A stretch of 7,345 bases of DNA from Bacillota bacterium (GTDB taxonomy: Bacteria > Bacillota > Clostridia > Oscillospirales > Ruminococcaceae). Of the stretch, positions 1-5,474 are shown piece after piece (the first letter of the stretch is position 1; every line of letters begins with the position of its first letter). The stretch is taken from the NCBI GenBank assembly GCA_023456995.1, contig JAEWNU010000065.1, positions 1 to 7,345 of the forward strand. The letters run 5' to 3'. Under the pieces are notes generated by a model, which worked only from the letters and a program-made list of their open reading frames with translations, had not been told where the DNA came from and did no database searches. The position numbers and the translations under genes are program-made.

Positions 1-49
1 ACTCCGCACATATCAGATAATCGATAACAGGATACCATGTCTTTGCCAT
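1..49 (-). CDS. Start of a small protein, possibly a 4Fe-4S ferredoxin-like protein (cut by window edge)
   Basis: An ATG at 49 opens a frame that stays open to the window edge and reads MAKTWYPVIDYLICAE; the next codon begins with T. It starts 13 bases after the permease stop. An AGGA ribosome site overlaps that stop codon, about 11 bases before the ATG, so the gene is very likely real and co-transcribed with the permease. From memory, small Fe-S proteins in clostridial ars-type operons begin with a similar KTWYPVIDY stretch followed by a CxxCxxC cluster. The visible Cys at residue 14, then A-E and a codon starting with T (TGY would be Cys), fits a first CxxC. Only 16 residues are visible, so the ferredoxin call is a guess. 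A small thioredoxin-like protein is the main alternative. Confidence 0.6.
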   Translation of the reverse strand, partial: MAKTWYPVIDYLICAE

Positions 50-62
50 AATTTCTTTCTTC

Positions 63-1076
63 CTATACGATCAGCGCCTGAAAAGCGTTGAATAAATAAC
101 CTACAGTGATGATTCCAATTGTGCATATTGCAATAAAAAAAGCCAGCAGTTTAGGTTTAACCGCCTTACGCAGCATAATCATCGAAGGTAACGACAGGGT
201 TGTTACAGCCATCATGAAAGACAGTACAGTTCCAAGCTGAGCGCCTTTATAGAACAAAGCTTCTGCAATCGGAATCGTGCCGAAGATGTCGGCGTACATC
301 GGGACGCCGATGAGCGTAGCCAACACCACTCCGAAGGGATTCTTGCTGCCAAGCACCGTTCCCACCCATTCCTCAGGAATCCAGTTGTGGATAATTGCGC
401 CGATACCTACGCCGATTAGGATATACGGAATTACTTTCTTAAAAGTTGATAGCATTTGCTCCTTCGCATAGATCAGACGGTCTTTTCTTGTCAGATCGGG
501 GGATTCAATATCTACGCTTCCGGCTGTCAGGATAAAGCTCTCCACATATTTACCCATGCCCATTTTCTCAATAAGTGAACCGCCGATGACGGCAATGATC
601 AAACCAACAATAACATAAATGACAGCTACTTTCGCGCCGAATATGCTCATCAGCAGGAGCAGAGAACCGAGATCCACCATAGGGGAAGATATCAGGAACG
701 AAAACGTAACGCCGATCGGCAGCCCTGCTGAGGTAAAGCCAATGAACAGCGGGATGGACGAACAGGAGCAAAAAGGCGTGATCGTGCCGAGTAAAGCGGC
801 CACAGTGTTTGCGCCGATTCCATGGAAACGGCCAAGAATTTTTTTGCTGCGTTCCGGTGGGAAGTAGCTTTGAATATAGCTGATAAGAAAGATTAGAAAA
901 CACAGCAACACCGTGATTTTTATAACGTCATACAGGAAAAACTGGATACTCCCGACCCAGCGGTTGTTTAAGTCCAGTCCCAAGGCCGATAAGCCGCTTC
1001 CAACGACACTGTTCAGCCACTTCATTGCCAGTATTTGACCCTGAAAAAAGTCCCAGATTGCTTTTAATATTTGCAT
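63..1076 (-). CDS. COG0701 (YraQ/ArsP-type) membrane permease
   Basis: This is a polytopic inner-membrane permease of the COG0701/DUF318 family, 337 residues from the preferred start. The family signature is clear: a TPFCSCSS motif with Cys 103 and Cys 105, followed by IPLFIGF and a hydrophobic stretch ending in SSPMVD. A second conserved block (GVPMYADIFGTIPIAEAL, about residues 257-274) lies in the C-terminal half, giving the usual two-half architecture with about eight membrane segments around a charged cytoplasmic loop (about residues 167-212). A longer reading starting at 1115 is possible. The ATG at 1076 is preferred because AGAGAGG (1088-1094) lies 11 bases before it, and because the upstream ATG sits inside the likely promoter and operator. 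Known members include ArsP, which exports trivalent organoarsenicals. The adjacent arsR suggests an arsenical substrate, but the family also serves other or unknown substrates, so no symbol is given. Confidence 0.88.
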   Translation of the reverse strand: MQILKAIWDFFQGQILAMKWLNSVVGSGLSALGLDLNNRWVGSIQFFLYDVIKITVLLCFLIFLISYIQSYFPPERSKKILGRFHGIGANTVAALLGTITPFCSCSSIPLFIGFTSAGLPIGVTFSFLISSPMVDLGSLLLLMSIFGAKVAVIYVIVGLIIAVIGGSLIEKMGMGKYVESFILTAGSVDIESPDLTRKDRLIYAKEQMLSTFKKVIPYILIGVGIGAIIHNWIPEEWVGTVLGSKNPFGVVLATLIGVPMYADIFGTIPIAEALFYKGAQLGTVLSFMMAVTTLSLPSMIMLRKAVKPKLLAFFIAICTIGIITVGYLFNAFQALIV

Positions 1077-1087
1077 ACTATGTAAAA

Positions 1088-1094
1088 CCTCTCT
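1088..1094 (-). promoter_or_regulatory. Ribosome binding site deciding the permease start
   Basis: AGAGAGG on the minus strand lies 11 bases before the ATG at 1076. No comparable site lies at a usable distance before the alternative ATG at 1115; the nearest GGAG is 21 bases away. The longer form would add 13 residues encoded from within the operator and promoter region. Confidence 0.6.
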
Positions 1095-1110
1095 TTCTAG
1101 ATAAAGAACA

Positions 1111-1119
1111 ATCATATCA
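1111..1119 (-). promoter_or_regulatory. Extended -10 promoter for the permease gene
   Basis: On the minus strand this reads TGATATGAT, an extended -10 (TGn followed by a 5/6 match to TATAAT). There is no good -35; GAGTAT at 1134-1139 with 17-base spacing is weak, which is tolerated by extended -10 promoters. Transcription would begin near 1104, giving a short leader that contains the ribosome site. The left edge of the operator overlaps this element, so a bound repressor would block polymerase. This is a pattern-based call. Confidence 0.5.
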
Positions 1120-1131
1120 AAAAATATTGAT
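1116..1131. promoter_or_regulatory. ArsR operator: ATCAA-N6-TTGAT inverted repeat
   Basis: ATCAAAAAATATTGAT is a perfect inverted repeat of 5-base arms with a 6-base spacer. It overlaps the extended -10 of the permease. The same arms and spacer recur before the arsR at 1484. Dyads of the type ATCAA...TTGAT are familiar as ArsR sites in Firmicutes. The likely ligand protein is the ArsR encoded just upstream. Confidence 0.72.
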
Positions 1132-1144
1132 ACATACTCCCCTT

Positions 1145-1171
1145 AAAAAGCCACCTTTTACGATGGCTTTT
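1145..1171 (-). terminator. Hairpin after the third arsR, possible weak intrinsic terminator
   Basis: Bases 1146-1153 (AAAAGCCA) pair with 1164-1171 (TGGCTTTT), giving an 8-bp stem with a 10-base loop. On the minus strand it begins inside the arsR stop codon and is followed by a run of five T counting the stem end. The stem has only three G/C pairs and the T tract is short, so termination may be partial. It would partly separate permease expression from arsR, consistent with a second promoter just downstream. Confidence 0.5.
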
Positions 1172-1484
1172 ATCTTTTGCAGCATTTATATTCACCAACC
1201 ACTGTGTTTGGCGTAGTCAGCTCCTTGAGTAATTCTGTGGCATAAGCACTGCCTTTTTCGCTGATTTTGTAATGCGTCCATTTGCCTTCCTGCCGACTCT
1301 CAACGACACCCGATTCAACCAGTATCTTCATGTGATAAGATAGCGCCGACTGACCCATGTCTAAATATTCCAACAGCTTGCATGCACACTTTTCACCATC
1401 ACGCAATAGTTCAAGTATCCGCAGACGTTTCTCATCACAAAACGCCTTAAATACCTTTGCGTGATCTTCATATGCGGCCGTCAT
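1170..1484 (-). CDS. arsR: ArsR-family metalloregulator with CxC and C-terminal CC pair
   Basis: A 104-residue ArsR/SmtB winged-helix repressor that should bind DNA as a dimer and release it on As(III)-type ligand. The N-terminal helix holds the DEKRLRILELL core. Cys 33 and Cys 35 (CAC) match the position of the arsenite-sensing CVC motif at the start of the DNA-binding region. The recognition helix reads GQSALSYHMKIL (44-55), followed by the wing with EGKWTHYKIS. Additional cysteines are Cys 16 and a vicinal pair Cys 101-Cys 102 near the C-terminus (KCCKR), so there may be more than one metalloid site. Start choice is secure: AGGTGA lies a few bases before the ATG. It has its own promoter and operator and is followed by a hairpin and the COG0701 permease. 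Its recognition helix and wing closely resemble those of the partial ArsR at the right edge, and differ from those of the repressor heading the pump operon. Confidence 0.92.
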   Translation of the reverse strand: MTAAYEDHAKVFKAFCDEKRLRILELLRDGEKCACKLLEYLDMGQSALSYHMKILVESGVVESRQEGKWTHYKISEKGSAYATELLKELTTPNTVVGEYKCCKR

Positions 1485-1497
1485 AATCTCACCTCAA

Positions 1498-1513
1498 ATC
1501 AAAAATACTTGAT
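1498..1513. promoter_or_regulatory. ArsR operator: ATCAA-N6-TTGAT inverted repeat
   Basis: ATCAAAAATACTTGAT has the same 5-base arms and 6-base spacer as the site at the permease promoter. It lies just downstream of the -10 box of the arsR promoter, across the expected start of transcription and just before the ribosome site. This position fits autorepression by the repressor it precedes. Confidence 0.75.
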
Positions 1514-1520
1514 GTAATGA

Positions 1521-1549
1521 AGTATATAACTTAAATCTAAAAAAATCAA
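1521..1549 (-). promoter_or_regulatory. Sigma-A-type promoter of the third arsR
   Basis: On the minus strand TTGATT (1544-1549) and TATACT (1521-1526) are separated by exactly 17 bases, in an AT-rich setting. The -35 matches 4/6 and the -10 matches 5/6 of the consensus. Transcription would start near 1514, at the edge of the operator, with the arsR ATG about 30 bases later. Confidence 0.65.
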
Positions 1550-1603
1550 TATGTTATTTGAAGAAACTTAAAAAATCTAACCTCCCACATAAATCTCGTA
1601 GGT

Positions 1604-1652
1604 AAAAGAATAACGGCGAATTGCCTCTCGCCTTTTTTGCAGTTCGCCGTTA
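1604..1652 (-). terminator. Intrinsic terminator of the arsR-acr3-arsD-arsA operon
   Basis: TAACGGCGAA (1611-1620) and TTCGCCGTTA (1643-1652) form a perfect 10-bp stem starting 13 bases after the arsA stop. The 22-base loop can add a short inner TGC/GCA pairing. On the minus strand it is followed by TTCTTTT (1604-1610), a moderate T tract. The loop also holds a second GGCGA copy that could pair with the same right arm. The rest of the 181-base gap between arsA and the next arsR holds the promoter and operator described separately and nothing else that I recognise. Confidence 0.72.
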
Positions 1653-1665
1653 CAGTATATCAATG

Positions 1666-3393
1666 TCAGGTCTTGCTGGGGTCAATTTCGTCCGCTGTCC
1701 AGCCAATAACGGCAAAATATCCCCTGGAATGTTCATCCACCTTGTTGATCCATTCGATCTCATTGTTTGCTTTAGCTGACAGCATCCGGTTTACTGTACC
1801 TGTTTGATACAGAGAGGCATTAATCACCCACCATTTTGTTGCAATGCCAGCACGTTTTAAATCCTCTTCAAGGCGCATCGCTTCGTAAACCGGCGTAGCT
1901 TCCGCAAGAGTGATAATAATGACCTCTGTTTCTTCCGTATTGCGTAATCTTGGCAGCAGGTTTTTCACCGACTCGGGAATGTCACCCTGCGTACGCTTAA
2001 CTTCTCTGTGATAGCTTTGAGTGGAATCCAGCAGCAACAATGTGTGCCCTGTTGGAGCAGTGTCGATGACTACTACCTCGCTTTCCGCCTTTTCGACGAT
2101 CTGTGCAAACGCCCTGAATACAGCAATTTCCTGCGTACAGGGGGAGCGTAAATCCTCTTCGACGTAGGCCACGTCATCCTCAGGCATGGTTTCTCTGGCC
2201 TTTGCAAGCACTTCCTCCTGGTATTTTTTCAGCTCCGCGTGTTCGTCGATATGACTCATGCTGATGCCGCTTTTCTCGGTGATAACAAACTTCAAATGCG
2301 CGGCGGGATCGGTTGTGGCAAGATGCACTTTTTTCCCTTTTGCAGACAGACCCAAAGCAATCTTTGCGGCTATGGTGGTTTTGCCAACACCGCCTTTTCC
2401 CATCGTAAAGATAACCTTCTTATTTGTCTTATACAAATCATCCACAACATCCTGAAGCTGCAAAATGGTTCGTGTGTTTATTTTTTCATCCTGAAGGCTG
2501 TAATGATCTGAAGTGAGTAATGCCCGCACATTTTCGATTCCCGTGATGTTGTATGCCCTGAGTGGTATCTGATAGGTTTTCATACCCTGCAAACCTTTTG
2601 GCATCTGTTCGAGCGCTTTTTGCTGCTTTCGATATAGGCTCTCAGAAACGCTGTCATCATAAGCGGTCAAGATTCCGTTAATTACCAATGTCTGATTATT
2701 TACGCTCAAATCGGAAAGCTCTTTAGACGCCCGTTCTGCTTCTTTCAAGGGTACCGCCTCGGGACGGGAAACAAGAATGAGCGTGGTCAGATCGCCGTCT
2801 GATAATGTTTTGACAGCCTTTTTGTAGATTGCTTTTTTACTTTCGAGCCCCGCAAGCTGCCCCAGGCAGGAAGCACCATGCGTACTATCGCTGATGAAAT
2901 TGCTCCATGCTGAGGGCAGTTGCAGCATCCGGAGCGTATGACCCGTGGGGGCGGTATCGAATATGATATGGTCATATTCTTTTTGGATGCTTTCGTCCGT
3001 TATAAAATTTGAAAATTCATTAAAGGCTGCAATTTCAACGGTGCAGGAACCGGAGAGTTGTTCTTCCATGTTCGTTAGCACCGCGTCGGGCAGCTTGCCG
3101 CGATAAGGTTCAATGACGCTTTCTCTGTACTGCGCCGCCGCCTGAATCGGATCAAGATTGGATACAAAAAGTCCAGGGGCCTCTTTAATCTCGACGCCCC
3201 TGTTTGTAAGCGCGGTTTGAAAAACATCTTGCAGATTTGAGGCAGGGTCGGTGCTGACTAAAAGCACCTTCCTCCCGCTATCCACAAGGGTCACGGCTGT
3301 AGCGCAGGCAGCCGATGTTTTTCCTACGCCGCCTTTCCCCGTATAAAATAGATATTTAGTAAGTGCAATCACTTGCGGGTTAAAATTCTCCAT
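1666..3393 (-). CDS. arsA: ArsA arsenite-stimulated ATPase, two-domain
   Basis: A cytosolic ATPase of 575 residues that powers arsenite efflux by the membrane permease and accepts As(III) from ArsD. It is a tandem duplication (A1 and A2). The A1 P-loop GKGGVGKTS is at 19-27 with its DTAPTGHT signature at 146-153; the A2 P-loop GKGGVGKTT is at 332-340 with DTAPTGHT at 444-451. The three metalloid-binding cysteines known from the R773 protein are all recognisable by context: Cys 117 (GSCTVEIAAF), Cys 176 (GASCLG) and Cys 419 (RSPCTQEIAVF). Length is close to the roughly 583-residue R773 enzyme, so it looks intact. The frame stays open upstream to 3471, but the start at 3393 is preferred: GGAGG lies at 3406-3410 (12-base spacing, slightly long), the N-terminus is then normal for the family, and the upstream 26 residues are basic and unlike ArsA. 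A 102-base gap separates it from arsD. Confidence 0.96.
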   Translation of the reverse strand: MENFNPQVIALTKYLFYTGKGGVGKTSAACATAVTLVDSGRKVLLVSTDPASNLQDVFQTALTNRGVEIKEAPGLFVSNLDPIQAAAQYRESVIEPYRGKLPDAVLTNMEEQLSGSCTVEIAAFNEFSNFITDESIQKEYDHIIFDTAPTGHTLRMLQLPSAWSNFISDSTHGASCLGQLAGLESKKAIYKKAVKTLSDGDLTTLILVSRPEAVPLKEAERASKELSDLSVNNQTLVINGILTAYDDSVSESLYRKQQKALEQMPKGLQGMKTYQIPLRAYNITGIENVRALLTSDHYSLQDEKINTRTILQLQDVVDDLYKTNKKVIFTMGKGGVGKTTIAAKIALGLSAKGKKVHLATTDPAAHLKFVITEKSGISMSHIDEHAELKKYQEEVLAKARETMPEDDVAYVEEDLRSPCTQEIAVFRAFAQIVEKAESEVVVIDTAPTGHTLLLLDSTQSYHREVKRTQGDIPESVKNLLPRLRNTEETEVIIITLAEATPVYEAMRLEEDLKRAGIATKWWVINASLYQTGTVNRMLSAKANNEIEWINKVDEHSRGYFAVIGWTADEIDPSKT

Positions 3394-3495
3394 ATGATAT
3401 AGGTACCTCCAGTTCTTGATTCTAATAATGAGATATCGTCTGTTCTTTGCGCGATACGCCTTAATCATCAAATTGGTTAAGAAAATCCAACCTGA

Positions 3496-3888
3496 TCAGC
3501 AGCATTTCCCGCCGGAACAGCCGCAGCCGCCCGATCTTTTTGCGGTAATTTTTACAGTCTTGGATTTCTCACCTAAAATGCTCACCGGAATACCTAGCAA
3601 GGCCGAAAATTCTTCATTGGTGGGGTATCTGCCTGTTATCACAATTTCTCCATCCACAACAATAGCAGGCAATTTCTCCACGCCGTTTGCATTGATGAAC
3701 TCGTTAACAGTCTTATTGCGGATAAATTCCTGTGGTGCGTTTGAGAGATTATACCGCTGTACCACAATATTATTTTTCTTCAATGTATTAAGAACCGTTG
3801 AAATTCTGAGCAGTTCCGGGTCGACGCTTACTCCGCAAAGTCCTGTTCCGCAGCACATAGCGGGTTCATAAATGGACATTTTTTTCAT
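3496..3888 (-). CDS. arsD: ArsD arsenite metallochaperone
   Basis: A 130-residue thioredoxin-fold metallochaperone that delivers As(III) to ArsA; it was first described as a weak secondary repressor of ars operons. With the chosen start the key cysteines fall at Cys 12, Cys 13 and Cys 18 (MCCGTGLCG), the same numbers as in the E. coli R773 protein. The body continues with the typical VDPELLRIS stretch and a GRYPTNEEF block. The C-terminus is rich in Gly and Cys, with Cys 122, 124, 129 and 130 (GCGCSGGKCC), resembling the paired C-terminal cysteines of R773 ArsD. An in-frame ATG at 3906 would overlap acr3 by four bases (ATGA). The ATG at 3888 is preferred because AAGGAG (3898-3903) lies 9 bases before it. 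It is co-transcribed with acr3 and arsA. Confidence 0.95.
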   Translation of the reverse strand: MKKMSIYEPAMCCGTGLCGVSVDPELLRISTVLNTLKKNNIVVQRYNLSNAPQEFIRNKTVNEFINANGVEKLPAIVVDGEIVITGRYPTNEEFSALLGIPVSILGEKSKTVKITAKRSGGCGCSGGKCC

Positions 3889-3897
3889 GGAATACAT

Positions 3898-3903
3898 CTC
3901 CTT
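3898..3903 (-). promoter_or_regulatory. Ribosome binding site deciding the arsD start
   Basis: AAGGAG on the minus strand touches the last base of the acr3 stop codon and lies 9 bases before the ATG at 3888. It is too far downstream to serve the alternative ATG at 3906. Overlap of the site with the acr3 stop suggests translational coupling. Confidence 0.7.
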
Positions 3904-4979
3904 CATAATAAATCGTGTTTGTTATCAGCCGAACTATTAGAAAACCAATGTTTCGTGTTGTTTGCGATCTTTACAAGAATCAGCATAACCGGCACTTCGG
4001 TGAGCACACCTACAATAGTAGCCAGCGCAGCCCGAGAAGTCGCACCGAACAATGAGATAGCTACCGCCACCGCAAGCTCGAAGAAATTGGAAGCACCGAT
4101 CATCCCTGCCGGAGCTGCGATGTTATGGGGTAGTTTTAACCATTTCGACGAAAGATACGCAATAAAGAAAATCAGAAACGTCTGAAGGACCAGCGGAATT
4201 GCAATCAGAATGATATGCAGTGGATTGTTCAGAATAACGTCGCCCTGAAATGAAAAGATGATAATTAACGTCAGCAGCAACCCAATGATGGTTACGTTAT
4301 TGAACTTGGATATAAACTGGTTTTTGAAGTATTCAAGACCTTTGCTTTTGATTACCATCGTCCTTGTCAAAACACCCCCCGCGAGAGGAATCACCACAAA
4401 CAGCGTCACCGACAATAGCAGCGTATCCCACGGTACAACAACCCCGCTGACACCCAATAAAAAGGCGACAATTGGCGTAAACGCTATCAGGATAATGAGG
4501 TCGTTCGTTGCAACCTGAACCACCGTATAGGCCGGGTTTCCTTTGGTCAGATGGCTCCATACAAATACCATCGCGGTACACGGAGCCGCGCCGAGCAGCA
4601 CTGCCCCCGCAAGATATTCCTTGGCCAAATCGGCAGGTATAATTGCTTTGAATAAGCCAAAAAAGAAAAATGTCGCGATGCCGTACATGGTAAACGGCTT
4701 AATCAGCCAGTTCGTCACCCACGTAACAAAAAGTCCTTTGGGGTTTTTGCCGACATTTTTAATGCTGGTGAAATCTACCTTTATCATCATCGGATAGATC
4801 ATAAGCCAAATTAATATTGCTATGGGAATGGACACCTGCGCATATTCAAATCTGCCTAAAAACCTTGGTATACCCGGAAGGAATTTTCCAATCATTACGC
4901 CGACTATCATACAGAGAAGTACCCATACGGTAAGATATTTCTCAAAAAATCCAATTCCCTGTTCTTTTTCTTTGTCCAT
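3903..4979 (-). CDS. acr3: Acr3 arsenite efflux permease
   Basis: A 358-residue inner-membrane arsenite exporter of the Acr3 (BASS superfamily) type, with about ten membrane segments. Diagnostic blocks are the LGAAPCTAMVFVWSHL segment, with Cys 134 in the position of the essential membrane cysteine, the following NPAYTVVQVATND stretch, and the GASNFFELAVAVA segment containing Glu 301, which matches the conserved functional Glu of the family. It is not ArsB, which belongs to another superfamily. Start is secure: AGGAG lies 7 bases before the ATG, in the 11-base gap after arsR. The partner ATPase ArsA is in the same operon; Acr3 can work alone using the proton motive force, and ArsA is expected to add ATP-driven pumping. 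The C-terminal tail (about 345-358) is hydrophilic. Confidence 0.96.
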   Translation of the reverse strand: MDKEKEQGIGFFEKYLTVWVLLCMIVGVMIGKFLPGIPRFLGRFEYAQVSIPIAILIWLMIYPMMIKVDFTSIKNVGKNPKGLFVTWVTNWLIKPFTMYGIATFFFFGLFKAIIPADLAKEYLAGAVLLGAAPCTAMVFVWSHLTKGNPAYTVVQVATNDLIILIAFTPIVAFLLGVSGVVVPWDTLLLSVTLFVVIPLAGGVLTRTMVIKSKGLEYFKNQFISKFNNVTIIGLLLTLIIIFSFQGDVILNNPLHIILIAIPLVLQTFLIFFIAYLSSKWLKLPHNIAAPAGMIGASNFFELAVAVAISLFGATSRAALATIVGVLTEVPVMLILVKIANNTKHWFSNSSADNKHDLL

Positions 4980-4990
4980 TAATTTCTCCT

Positions 4991-5338
4991 TTAGTGTGGT
5001 ATTGCGTTACAACCACACAATTCCTGTTCTTTACAATTCTGATATTCTTTGTAGTCCGAAAGATAGGATGGAAGCGCCTTGAGCCTATGTTTTAAATATT
5101 CCCAAAGCTCGCCGTTTTCCCGAATGAAATCACAACTTATTTTGTAGTACATCCATTGGGCATTTTTGTAGCTCTCTAAAATTCCACACTTTTTTAATGC
5201 CGTCAGATGGCGTGAAGCATTCGATTGCGTCATTCTCAGGCAGGCTTCAATCTCACAGACGCACAGTTCATCTTCTAACAGTAATGATAATATTCTCAAT
5301 CTGCTTATTTCCGATAATGCTTTAAAAATATCGACCAC
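4991..5338 (-). CDS. arsR: ArsR-family arsenite repressor of the pump operon
   Basis: A 115-residue ArsR/SmtB repressor at the head of acr3-arsD-arsA. The family core SEISRLRILSLL is followed by ELCVCEIE, the classical arsenite-sensing CVC motif (Cys 26 and Cys 28 from the chosen start), with a further Cys 33 in the same helix. The recognition helix reads TQSNASRHLTAL, and the wing contains NAQWMYYKIS. The C-terminal extension carries Cys 102, Cys 108 and Cys 110 (CGC), a possible second metalloid site. The frame can be extended to a TTG at 5359, but GTG at 5338 is the better start: GGAG (5347-5350) lies 8 bases before it, and the protein then begins VVDIFKALSE, as is usual for the family. 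It ends 11 bases before acr3. Confidence 0.93.
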   Translation of the reverse strand: MVDIFKALSEISRLRILSLLLEDELCVCEIEACLRMTQSNASRHLTALKKCGILESYKNAQWMYYKISCDFIRENGELWEYLKHRLKALPSYLSDYKEYQNCKEQELCGCNAIPH

Positions 5339-5346
5339 CTTTATCA

Positions 5347-5350
5347 CTCC
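5347..5350 (-). promoter_or_regulatory. Ribosome binding site supporting a GTG start for the pump-operon arsR
   Basis: GGAG on the minus strand, 8 bases before the GTG at 5338. It lies downstream of the alternative TTG at 5359 and so cannot serve it. The GTG at 5347 is too close to use it. Confidence 0.6.
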
Positions 5351-5399
5351 AGTGCCCAATTAGTTATTGATATTCCGTTATTAACAATACTAAAAATTA

Positions 5400-5428
5400 A
5401 TTGTATCGCTACATGAGCATATACTCAT
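5400..5428 (-). promoter_or_regulatory. Probable operator/promoter of arsR-acr3-arsD-arsA
   Basis: The 136-base gap before this arsR holds the inverted repeat ATGAGCATATACTCAT (5413-5428), with 5-base arms ATGAG/CTCAT and a 6-base spacer. A possible -10, TACAAT (5/6), lies just downstream at 5400-5405, so the dyad would cover the -35 and spacer region; the -35 itself (ATGAGT with 17-base spacing) is poor. The spacing equals that of the other two operators but the half-sites differ. The rest of the gap is AT-rich with no other convincing signal. There is no clear terminator after the upstream oxidoreductase gene, so read-through is possible. Confidence 0.45.
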
Positions 5429-5474
5429 ATATATGCCATTAAGTAGCTATTGGTTATAGAGGTTAAAATAAATC

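Noticed and set aside
568..903. Minus-strand 111-codon frame overlapping the permease in another frame
   Set aside because: It lies wholly inside the permease, has an unusual His/Arg/Cys-rich composition, and no start signal.
3393..3471. N-terminal 26-residue basic extension of ArsA
   Set aside because: It would start at TTG or an ATG without a ribosome site, and the sequence is unlike ArsA N-termini; GGAGG before 3393 supports the shorter form.
3416..3871. Plus-strand open frame of 151 codons opposite arsD
   Set aside because: It mirrors the antisense of a clearly recognisable ArsD, has no family resemblance and no ribosome site that I can see.
5365..5389. Inverted repeat TATTG...CAATA before the pump arsR
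   Set aside because: The arms are only 5 AT-rich bases with a 15-base gap, which is expected by chance in this AT-rich stretch.
5447..5459. Possible hairpin CTAT/ATAG after the oxidoreductase gene as a terminator
   Set aside because: The stem has four AT-rich pairs and no following T tract, too weak to call.
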